Source: Impatiens glandulifera
Taxonomy: Eukaryota > Streptophyta > Magnoliopsida > Ericales > Balsaminaceae
Assembly (NCBI RefSeq): GCF_907164915.1
Contig: NC_061867.1
Location: 35,027,751 to 35,091,750, forward strand
Direction of reading: 5' to 3'
Length of the DNA: 64,000 bases
Part shown: in pieces, positions 25,760 through 35,003 of the stretch
How the letters are laid out: each line of letters opens with the position of its first letter
Position numbering within the stretch: position 1 is the first letter of the stretch
The notes under the pieces: generated by a model
The model's database searches: none
Seen by the model: the letters and a program-made list of their open reading frames with translations, nothing else
What the model was told of the DNA's origin: nothing
Made by a program: the position numbers and the translations under genes

Positions 25760-26890
25760 AACAGAGGGTTGACCAAGTATTGTTAACCACGAAACCATCG
25801 TTTGATATTAACTCTATTAGAAGTTAATATTTGTTTTTATTCTTTACAAGTCTTTACAAACTCTTGAACGGAGTCAAATGCGGAACTGTTTGTTTAGACT
25901 TGAAGTGGAATATAAAGAGTTGGAAGATTAGGAAAGTAAAGAGCACAAGATACAAAGATTGTTTATGGATATTCGGAGCAAACTCTCATACGTCACCCCT
26001 TATTCTCAATATTGAGAAGAGTATTCACTAGAAGATTTGGTTTGAATACAATGCTTACACAAACCCAGTCGGACAACCAGGACTTAGACAATGCATGTTT
26101 CCGATTCCTAGTACAACACACTCTGTTAAACAGAACAACCTCTATTTAACTTACAATACTGAAATTTCACACAGAAAGAACACTATATAATACAAAGAAA
26201 TTATCTAGAAAACTTGTAGATCTTTAGAACTTAAAAGATTGAGCACTTTAAAGAGAGTTCACGCAAAATTGCAAAGCAATAGTGAAACCGTGTAAAAACT
26301 CTAGAAAGAACGATTGTGCAAATTTTCCTCCAACTTCTTCTTAAATAAATAACTCTTCAACGGATAAATTAGCTTCAGAGGACACATGTCCTATTTTGGT
26401 TGGATGAGTGTTAGGGTAGTACATTATAGGATATGACTTTTTTATCGTGGATGTACTGAATGAAAATAGTGCGCCAAATATTCATTTGAAGATCGTGGTG
26501 TACTGGAAACGTACATCACATGAAATTTGAATTAATTTGGCATGTAGCAGTCTTTTATAAGTTTAGTTCAGTTGTTGTCAGACTGCCAATAACGGATGTT
26601 TGATCAAATACCGAATTTGATCAAGAACCGAAAATGCTTCATAAAACTGAATTTAATCAAATACCAAATTTGATTAAATACCGAAAGTGCCTTGTATAAA
26701 CCGAACTAATTAAATACCGAAAGCGCCTTGTATAAAACCAAATTGGTTAAATACCGGAAGCGCCTAGTAGAAGCCGAGCCGATCAAAATACCGGAAGCGC
26801 TTCTCCAGAAATACCGAAGAGAACATATAACCAGAAGCGCTTCTCCAAAAATTAATTTGGATAAAAATACCAGACACGCTTCTTCATAAT
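25760..26890 (-). mobile_element. Minus-strand copia-type LTR of a second family (L3)
   Basis: Read on the minus strand, this contains the same ordered leader and U5 landmarks as the E and C LTRs: a leader block ending GTTTGCTCCGAATATCCATA, a segment like CAGTTCCGCATTTGA, and the TTGTAAAG repeats before the LTR end. Overall divergence from the E and C LTRs is much higher. Upstream of the leader (to the right) lies its own minisatellite at 26595-26890. No internal coding region is attached on the left. It is probably a solo or truncated LTR. Confidence 0.7.
26595..26890 (-). repeat. LTR minisatellite with inverted repeats (second family)
   Basis: Degenerate units around AAATACCGAAAGCGCCTTGT and ATTTGATCAA recur about 7-9 times with variable spacing. 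Two units are near-perfect stems: TGATCAAAT-ACCGA-ATTTGATCA (26601-26623) and TTAATCAAAT-loop-ATTTGATTAA (26653-26677). The G-C pair of one is replaced by an A-T pair in the other. Position and architecture match the E-type LTR arrays although the sequence is unrelated. Confidence 0.75.
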
Positions 26891-26892
26891 AC

Positions 26893-27183
26893 CAAAGTGA
26901 AAATGGACAATCCAACTCAAAACGTTCTTTAGAGTTAAATACACTTAAAGAAACTGTTACTACTTTAGAAATTCTAAATTCTAAGAAAGATATGGAGAAT
27001 ACACTACAAAAAGAAGAAGTTGAGAGATGTAAGGTAGAGTATGTAGAACAACAAAAGAGAATTAAACTGTTAAAGTACAACTATATTGATCTAGTTCAGG
27101 ACAAAGTTGTTCTTCAAACTTTCCTAGTATTATGGACTAAGTTAGGGCAACAAACGAACCCAAATATTCTCACTCGGGATGGC
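26893..27183 (+). pseudogene. Possible gag-derived coiled-coil fragment
   Basis: An open stretch of 97 codons without its own convincing start runs up to a TGA at 27184. The product is rich in K, E, L and T with a heptad-like pattern (LNTLKETVTTLEILNSKKD, then VERCKVEYVEQQKRIKLL) and ends VLWTKLGQQTN. The C1 gag has a comparable coiled-coil region followed by FWTKSGEAVKQ, so a distant gag relationship is plausible. It lies on the plus strand beside a minus-strand LTR, so it does not belong to that LTR in the usual order. Other coiled-coil proteins are possible. Confidence 0.3.
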
Positions 27184-27299
27184 TGATGAAGAAGGATATT
27201 GATTCAATCTTTAATTTGGTAAATATGCTTCTTATTCAAATACAATTCATATTCTTTTATCATAATGCTATTAATGTTAGTTATAATAACAAAGATTTA

Positions 27300-27760
27300 A
27301 ATATGTTGAATTATATGTTTAAATAATTAATAGGTAGATTTAAGTAGGTTGAATTATAGGTTAGTGTTTTATAAAATTTATTTAGTAAGTTTTCAAGTGA
27401 TTTAGTTTTATGTTTAATATATAATTTTTTTAATATTGTCAAGAAATCTAGTTTCATATTTAATGTTGTTTAATTAATAGATTAGTGTTTTATGAACTTG
27501 ATTTAGTAAGTTTTCAAGTGATTTAGTTTTATGTTCAATACATGAGTTTTTTAATGTTATCAAGTGATTTAGTTTCATTTTAATATTGTATAGTTTAGTG
27601 TTTTATAAACTTTATTTAGTAAGTTACAAGTAATTTAGTTTTATGTTAAATATATGGGTTCTTTTAATGTTGTCAAGTGATTTAAATTCATATTTGTCTT
27701 TTCAAGTGATTTAGTTTTATGACCAATATATAAGTTGTACAATGTTGTCAAATGCTATTG
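27300..27760. repeat. Imperfect tandem repeat, units of ~80-125 bp
   Basis: AAGTGATTTAGTTTTATG or near variants occur at about 27394, 27517, 27626 and 27704, joined by similar TTTAATAT, TTAATGTTGTC and AGTGTTTTATAAA segments. Unit length varies through internal deletions. No coding potential is seen. Confidence 0.65.
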
Positions 27761-27888
27761 GAGAATGCATCATGATGGGTGGGATGGGTCTTGGGCTTCA
27801 AAAGTAGTAAGAAAATTAGAATTGTATATCGTTCAATATATAAACTAGATTATAGATCTAATTTCTTATTTTGTTTAAATTATACAGG

Positions 27889-28445
27889 TTTGCAAAAATG
27901 GAGATGGATGAATTAAAAGTATTTGAAAATATCGTTTTGTGTAAAATTTGGCATGTTATTGTGAATATTTTTGGTCAAAATTTTGAAACATAAGTAGTTG
28001 ATGAATTTAATTTGCAAATATATTTTGTAAATTTGTAATGAATTATGTTGGTTTATTAAGAATTGATACATGAATCATTTCAAATTTATTTAAATTGAAT
28101 TACAATATTAGTTTTTGAAATAATGCGCTGAAGGTTGCAAAAATTATGCAAATTTAATTCAAAATTTGAAAATATATTTTATAGCATTATGCAAATCATG
28201 CATTTCAAATAATGCAAATGAAGTTGTATAAGTTATTATTAATAGTAATGCAAAGTTGTGAATAATATAATTGTAAGAATAATTACAGTATTATCAATAA
28301 TATAATTTTAGTTGTGATAATCCGAAGAAAGTTGAAGATCAGTTACATAAATATAATACAAATGATAATGCTATAATATAAATTGGGTAATATAAAAAAA
28401 TTTACAACTAAATAATGAAAATTGAATTAGACATATTTGTAATTC
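27889..28445. repeat. Dispersed AT-rich repeat Y, copy 1
   Basis: It aligns with 37240-37960 through shared segments such as GTAATGAATTATGTT, ATTAGTTTTTGAAAT, GAAGGTTGCAAAAATTATGC and GATAATGCTATAATAT. This copy lacks the SINE-like insertion found in copy 2, so it serves as the empty-site reference. The family is unknown. Confidence 0.75.
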
Positions 28446-28755
28446 AAAAGCATCAATGAATCATTATTACTTCACAATATATAAATTCTAATACAACAAT
28501 GAATGAGTAATCAAGATTAAATTTCAATTTAAATATTTCGGAAAACAGTAATTTCATAAATACAGTTATACAGTTTCAGATTCATTAAGATTAACATGCA
28601 TATTATACAATTTAAGTTTACATTCATCATGAATCAAACTAAAACTATATTAAATAGCAAATATTTCATAAATAGATTTCAAAAATATAAAAATTTAAAA
28701 ACAACATGAATTAAACTGGAACTATATCATACATATTATATAATGATAAATGATT
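28446..28755. other. AT-rich spacer, nothing recognised
   Basis: AT-rich sequence lies between repeat Y and the MITE at 28756. No gene or repeat was recognised. Confidence 0.5.
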
Positions 28756-28929
28756 GGGAGAGGGAGTTTGAGGGAGGGAATTAGGAGGGAATGATGTGGC
28801 GCAATTTGATTAACCAAAAAATAACAAAGTTTCTCCCTTCTCTCTCTCCTCACCTTTTATCCTTTTTCCAACCAGTGATTTAGTGACACATCATTCCCTC
28901 CCTCATTCCCTCCCTCAAATTTCCTCCCC
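28756..28929. mobile_element. MITE-like element with ~43-bp terminal inverted repeats
   Basis: The left end (28756-28798, ending GGAGGGAATGATGTG) and the right end (28887-28929, starting CACATCATTCCCTCC) are imperfect inverted complements over about 43 bases. The purine-rich left arm and pyrimidine-rich right arm stand out from the AT-rich background. No target duplication is clear, so the superfamily is unassigned. There are about 88 bases between the arms and no ORF. Confidence 0.7.
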
Positions 28930-29922
28930 TATTACTCCTCTTATATAATTTCAGTTTAAAAAATACATGAAGATACATATTATTTATTAAACTAGTGCAT
29001 ACATATCTTATAAATATATTTCAGATTCATAAATATAGAAGAAATTAATCTTAAACTATGAGATAAATAATATACTTCAAATTATTTCATAATAACAACA
29101 AGAATTAAAATAAATAAAAAATTTATAAATCCTATACTAAATCTATTTGAAAAAAAAAACATATTTAAGTTACAATCACAGAAAAAGACAGGTTCCGATA
29201 TCGGCTGATGAACGTAAGTCGAGGTCTTGGTATGTAATAGAATAAATATTACCCTAAAATGAACTCTAAACAAAAATCTAAAATAAAACAAACAATAAAC
29301 AAAAATTATACCATAAACGTGTACCTTGAACAAAAAGAATTGGTCTCTTCAACAAATAAAATGAATTGGACTTGGGCTTTTCTACATATTTAAAAGTTGA
29401 TTCCGAATTTAAAAATATATATAAGTTAAATTTTTATTCTTAAATATATTATAATGTTTAATTAATTTATTTTTAATTTATATTATTTTTAATTTTTAAT
29501 TTAATTAAATTTAAATAATAATTACTTAAAAGACAGATATTAATAAAACAATTAATAATACTATAAAACATTTTAAATTATGTTATAAATTTTAATGTTA
29601 ATATAATTATAAGTCAAATTTAATTAAAAAATTAAAATAGTGAAATAAAATATTTATAAAGTTTAAAAATAAAATATAAAAAATATTAAAATTTAAGATA
29701 ATTAAATTATCAGGTTCTTAACAAATTTTGTATATAAAAAAATAAAGGTTGTTTTATATATATAAAGGTTGAAAAAAGTTTTTTCTTTTAATGTTTATCG
29801 ACACTTAATATGCGTTGGCATATAAGAAAGTATGTTTTGTTGTAATGATAATTTTTGACTTCTGATAATTTCCAATTTGTTGAAGTGTAACTTGTCGAAG
29901 AATCAAATTAAAAATAAAAATC

Positions 29923-29925
<3 letters not shown>
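28930..29925. other. Very AT-rich spacer, nothing recognised
   Basis: Long A/T runs and short low-complexity stretches fill this segment. The open frames here are short and compositionally biased, so I leave them out. Confidence 0.55.

Positions 29926-29977
<52 letters not shown>
29926..29977. repeat. TA dinucleotide microsatellite
   Basis: An uninterrupted AT/TA run of 52 bases (26 units). Such runs are prone to length change and to assembly error. Confidence 0.97.
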
Positions 29978-29979
<2 letters not shown>

Positions 29980-32306
29980 AATTAAACATAAAAATAATTA
30001 ATTATTTTTCTCACTTTCTATTAATAATTTTTCATTTTTTAAACTATCCATTAGAGATGGAGGACAAGACCTCCCTACAAAAAAAAAATTACTATTGAAC
30101 AAATTTATAAAATGAGTTGTAATGGCTTAGAAAATATGTGATTTATTATATATTAAGAGATTATCATTTGTACTAAATTACATTACTTTTAATCTAAATG
30201 ATATTTTATTCCTAATCTATCTTGCAACTATGAAGTTTGGGTTATCAATGTAATAACAATTAAAAACTCATAAAAATACTATAATTGTTTGAATATTTTT
30301 GAAAAGAATATTTAAATGATTATAAATTTGTAAACTTTTGACCAAGAATATCATGTTTCATTGGTATTGAAAATACACTTTTAATTTTTAAATTATAAGT
30401 TACAATCTATAAACCTAGCATACTAGTCATGATCGAAACCAGTCAAAAATGTGTAACGCTCATCCCAGAACACAAGCTCAAGAATGCCATAGCCTGCCTA
30501 CGACCAAGGGATCAACCAAGCGTCAAAAAGCGTCGTTTCACCTAGAAATTCATCTCGTTCCACGCAATGTCAAAACAATGCACTTACTTCATTTAAATAC
30601 ATTAAAAATTATTATCTCGGATAATCCACAAAAATGATGTGAGTCTCGGCCATTTTAAAGATTACTTCTTGAAAAAAAAACTTATCATTGACTCTGACCA
30701 AAGATCATTTTCCCCATATCTCGAAGGCATCATGGTTCCATGGCGGGAGAAATCACATGAAGACCGTGCACGTCATTAAATATTTTTTTTTCTTTTGAAA
30801 TTGCATGTGTGAGATTGACATCCTAAGGTAGTGACTATTATAAAAGTATCCCTTCTTTAGGTGATAGAATATTCTATACTGTTCCAAGAGCTTCACAAAG
30901 TTTATAAGAATATCTCTAAATGGTATACTATCATTTTATCTATTACATAAGTTACAAACCAAATTTGAATTTTACATATTTGAATTTTGGTGTTATTATA
31001 TACTGTCCTTTCATTTGTTGATTGCAAATAAATCTGGCATGATTTAGAAACTTTATGTTGAATTGAATCCATTCATTCACTTTAAAACAAAACGTCTAAT
31101 ATTTTAAATTTGAAAAATATCGGTTTGTTATTCTAGTTCTCTATATAAAAATTGCATCCCGAGGACGATCCAAGTAGTTTTTTAAATGTAACGGGAGTAT
31201 TTCTAAACTATTTTTGAACGATTTTGTGAATGTTCGCTCGATTTCACAATTTTGGATAAAACACTCGGTTTTGATTTTTTATTTATTGTAGAACTAGGAT
31301 AGGATAAATAATTTTTTTATTGCATATTAATTGTTATAGGATAAGCGAAGTTTTCTATAAGCTTAGATTTTGATTTTGGATTGAAATTACAAAATTCGAT
31401 TTTTGAGGACAGCTCAATTTTTGGTGAAATATCTCATGACACCCTTATATGTTAAATGAGGACCTCTAAAATATGTAAAAACGTTGAGTATATTGAGGAG
31501 AATCTTTGAACATGTTGAGGAGGAGCTTTCTATATGTTGAGAAGGTAAAAAAATCATGTTTTGGGATGTTTCAACGTCTAGTTGGAGGTTGAAGTTTACC
31601 GAGGTCAACTCCCTCCCTATCAAGATGATCGAGATCAAAGGCCCTTTAACTAGGCCAATGAGCAACCTACATTTCGACCGAAGGCTCTCGCTCATTGGCC
31701 AATAAATACCCTTTTGTATGTTGAGTTGTTCTATGTGCCCGTTGACTATTGATTACCCCACGCCCATAACCATAACTCGCGGGTCAAGCGCTTGACCCAA
31801 TTGTCTTAGGGTCTATTTCAATGTCTTTATCATTTTTAGGGTGTCTTTAATATTTTTTTAAATTCAAAAATATATAAAAATGCTTTAAAATTATTTTTAC
31901 AACTGAAACATTAAAAATATTCTACTTGGGCCAATTTGGTTTCCTTTTTCTATTTTATCATTATATTTGTATATAGTATATACAACTTGCACTCAAAAAA
32001 ATCAAAATATATTTTTAATGTTTATTAAGAAAAATATGTATTATTTAAAATTAACTTTATTGTTAATAGTTTTCAGGTTCTAACTAGATCCATTACAATA
32101 TTAATACGTGTATTTAAATTTATTCGAATTTTAATACCTTAGATATCAATAGGCTTGGATAATTCTAAAAAAATAAATGTAAAATTAATAATTTCAAATA
32201 TTGCTTAAACATTTAAAGTAGAGACCATCACTTATATGGATATGGAGAACAAAATGCTAAGACTTTATCTCGTGTGTAACCAAATTCAAAACTATGAAAT
32301 AGAATC
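29978..32306. other. Spacer with no recognised gene
   Basis: AT-rich at first, more balanced at 30440-30780 and 31140-31830. The second part holds phrases such as CTCGCTCATTGGCC and TCAAGCGCTTGACC that are unlike the surroundings, perhaps a decayed element of unknown type. I could not assign any coding region on either strand. Confidence 0.45.
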
Positions 32307-32461
32307 TGTTGAGTCAAATTATTTTGACTAACAGTATTTTGATGATGAGTTTGTATAAAACTTAAATAAGAAAGAAACTAAGTCGTCTAATTGTTTTTGT
32401 GCAGGTGCATCAAAACATGCTAAGTTTGACTTAGCTTGAATCAGGTTCATTAGACGTATTG

Positions 32462-32880
32462 GTTATTAGACGTACGTAGTTAGACGTGTAGTCTAACAGA
32501 TACGCAGTTAGACGTGCAGTCTAACAGATACGTAGTTAGATGTGCAGTCTAACAGATATACAGTTAAACGTGTAGTCTAATAGATACGCAGTTAGACGTG
32601 CTGTCTAACAGATGCGTACTTAGACGTACAGTCTAATATATGTGCAGGTAGACGTGTAGTCTAACAGATGCGTAGTTAGACATGTAGTCTAACAGATACG
32701 TAGTTAGACGTGCAGTCTAATAGATACGTAGTTAGACATGCAGTTTAACAAACGTACTTAGATATGCAACAGATGTAGTTAGACGTGCATTCTAACAAAT
32801 GTAGTGAGACGTGTATTCTAACAGATACGTAGTTAAACGTGCAGTCTAATAGATATGTAGTTAGACGTGTAGTCTAACTC
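32462..32880 (+). repeat. Hairpin minisatellite, ~15 units of 28 bp
   Basis: The consensus unit is AACAGATACGTA followed by GTTAGACGTGCAGTCT. The core GTTAGAC-GTGCA-GTCTAAC is a 7-bp perfect inverted repeat with a 5-base loop. I counted about 15 units, several with a mutation in one arm. No reading frame is conserved through it. Confidence 0.9.
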
Positions 32881-33091
32881 CATTAGACGTGTGCTCTGAT
32901 GGATCTCGCTATTAGACATTGACATTTAACTCCCTTAGACTTTGCAGTCTAATGGAGCATGTCTAATGCATCCCTTCAACAGTTGTTTGATGTTAGCATA
33001 TGTCTACCCACGATCAACTAGTTGTACGCTACTCCTGATCCACTCATCTGTTCAGTCCGATACATCGGCTATTTGTATCCAATGAATGAAC

Positions 33092-33293
33092 GCCACGTAC
33101 GCGAATATTCCTTCCACTACTCGTTCAGTAAAGGACAGTTCCAGAAGAATATTCGGTGCACTACTAATTTGGTACGACCACGATCTATGTGCACAGAGCC
33201 TGTTGTACTCTTGTACTATGGAGGCTTTCCAATGGGCGCTTACTACGTGTCCATCTAGAAGATTCGACCGTTGGTGTCCTAACTCTATATATA
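33092..33293 (+). promoter_or_regulatory. LTR promoter of E1 left LTR
   Basis: GCCACGTACGC lies at about 33092-33102, TACGTGTC at 33244-33251 and TATATATAG at 33286-33294. The last is a good TATA box about 35 bases after the second ACGT motif, so transcription would be expected to start near 33320. ACGTGTC matches the core of plant ABA-responsive (bZIP) sites; that it acts so here is inference. Confidence 0.55.
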
Positions 33294-33877
33294 GATCCTC
33301 AAGGACAACGGTCGAGGTACGAACAAAAACAACAAGTCTTAAGAATTACCGGTCTTACCAGCCTTACCTGATATCAATACTCTTGCACTTACTAATTTGT
33401 ACATCTTCTTAAGTTCAAGAAAGAGAATTAGAATCTGTTTTATTGAGAAATATTCTTAATCATATTGTACGTTGAACAGAGCATGTTCAATTCGACAGTT
33501 AGCTAGCCAGTAAACTGTATTTGATTCAAAGAAGTATAGTGAAATCCTTCCAGTTGTGGAAGAAGGGGTGACGTAAGAGATTTTGCTCCAAACATCCATA
33601 AACAAGTTTTTGTGTCATTTACATTTTGTCTTTCATTCTCTCATTGGTTCATAGCTTCAAACTTGAGTAAACAGTTCCGCACTTGAATCTCTTCAAGAGT
33701 TTGCAAGAATTTGTGAAGGATAGAAAGTGATATTAATCCCTAACAAGATTTTTATCAAACCGTTTTCCAGAAGTTATCATCAATAACTAGACCCTCATCT
33801 CTATTGATTACACTGATCCTATCATAATCATTATATTAATAGTCATACGTCAGCATCCTTTAATAAAAGAAACGGTC

Positions 33878-33897
33878 ATACTCAAAGGTTTGAGTAT
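33878..33897 (+). other. Perfect 9-bp inverted repeat after the left LTR
   Basis: ATACTCAAA-GG-TTTGAGTAT lies 53 bases downstream of the left LTR end, where a retroelement's 5' leader would be. The same inverted repeat is kept in E2 at 55472-55491. Confidence 0.7.
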
Positions 33898-33985
33898 CTC
33901 ACTTCTGCAAATTTTCTTCTCTCTCTAAGAGTTCTTCATATGTCTCTTAGTATTCTTCAAGAAATCTCTGTCTTTTCATCTCGAA

Positions 33986-34552
33986 ATGGGTTCTATTGTT
34001 CCATCCATTCTTCAAATCGACTTTTTCTATGTGTCAATGATGGAAATTCCTGCTATGGTAACTATGTTTGAATCGCTCAAAGCTTCAGGTCTTGAGAAAT
34101 TCCTCAAGGCCCCCGTAGTCATTCAAGAACCTGAGGTTCGTGAACTTTTCAAATACGCTGAGCTATATGACGGCGTGCTCGTCGCAGCCAAAATATTTGA
34201 TGATATTGTTGTCTTCACTAAAGTGTCCTTCGCTCGATTCTTCAACCTTCAGACCAAGGGGATATCCGAGTTCCTAACGTCTTTAGAAGAAGTCCTATCT
34301 TAAATGAGACTTATCTTCTCCGATACTTTTCTTGATAGGACTCTAGTTCTTGTCAATAACTCTGGATTGCGGTCCTCTCTAAAAGTTGAGTTCTTCTTAC
34401 TCAACGACATCATTTCCAGATCCCTTCTGGCCAAGGGATGTTCTAACCATTACTCGAAGATGGTCTTCGAGATGATGATTGCTATCACCAAGGGGACAGC
34501 AATCAACTGGTCGAGGGTCATTTTCCGCAATATGGTGGGGATGTTTTAAAGG
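33986..34552 (+). pseudogene. Orphan ORF of unit E1
   Basis: One frame runs from ATG 33986 through a TAA at 34301-34303, resumes at once (ATG 34304), and ends TAA near 34547; weaker similarity to the family continues to about 34700 (YAALLSIF, VLDYIVQHRR). Features: a start IVPSILQIDFFYVSM, MVTMFESLKASGLEKFL, and a second half with FLLNDIISRSLL and MMIAITKGTAINWSRVIF. From memory this order (M-x-x-MF-x-xL-x-xSGL, then RLLNDI, then INW) resembles repetitive hypothetical proteins of Lamiales genomes; I could not check this. Function is unknown; no protease, polymerase or zinc-knuckle motif is present. E2 carries the same TAA, so the frame was already split before duplication, unless the stop is read through. 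Confidence 0.55.
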
Positions 34553-35003
34553 AGATCCCCTAGATATGCTGCTCTACTTAGCATATTTCTTCCTTCTATC
34601 ATTTCCAGTGTCGCGGGATCTGGTATTCTCATCAAATCATCGAGGGTCTTGAACTATCAAAATGTTCTTGACTACATTGTCCAACATAGGAGGCTCAAAT
34701 AAAAGAAAAGAAATCGAGAGCCCTTTCTGGCCGAAAATGATTAGTAGAAATCTTCCCTCCCGATGATGTTAAAAAGGGGGAAAATGAAAAGATAGGCCTT
34801 AGATTTAGGGGGAAAGAAAATCTTTTGATGTGTTGTTGCTATCCTTGAAAAAATTTCGTTTTATTTATCAATCATTTTATGTATCTCCTAATAATCTTGA
34901 AAATATGAATATATGATCTTTTGCTCATATTGTTGTGTTGTTTATTGATCATACTTATAGTTATCTTTTATTTAAGTTTTAATATCATCAAAAAGGAGGA
35001 AAT
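34553..35003 (+). other. E1 3' internal region and polypurine tract
   Basis: It contains a decayed continuation of the orphan ORF (to about 34700), purine-rich segments (AAAAAGGGGGAAAATG, TTAGGGGGAAAG) and a final tract AAAAAGGAGGAAAT (34990-35003) immediately before the TG of the right LTR, as expected for plus-strand priming. Confidence 0.6.

Larger units (their letters stand above)
32307..33824 (+). mobile_element. Left LTR of E1 (subtype with 28-bp units)
   Basis: It starts TGTTGAGTCAAAT and ends CTATCA. In order it holds a 5' segment, the hairpin minisatellite (32462-32880), a promoter region with ACGT boxes and a TATA box, and a leader with the CTTCC/GGAAG stem followed by GGGGTGACGTAAGAG. 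It is very close to the left LTR of E2 except for fewer minisatellite units, and clearly more distant from its own partner LTR at 35004. Confidence 0.8.

Noticed and set aside
29877..30098. 73-residue plus-strand frame
   Set aside because: It runs through the TA microsatellite (an IYIYIY run), so it is an artefact of the repeat.
30449..30637. 62-residue plus-strand frame in a less AT-rich patch
   Set aside because: No recognisable domain, no neighbouring exons or repeat copies; probably chance.
32462..32880. Minisatellite as a CRISPR-like array
   Set aside because: There are no spacers: units are directly adjacent and the context is a plant LTR.
33022..33412. Overlapping plus-strand frames in the LTR promoter region
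   Set aside because: They fall in U3 and leader sequence across the promoter, occur in several frames at once and are broken in sister LTRs.
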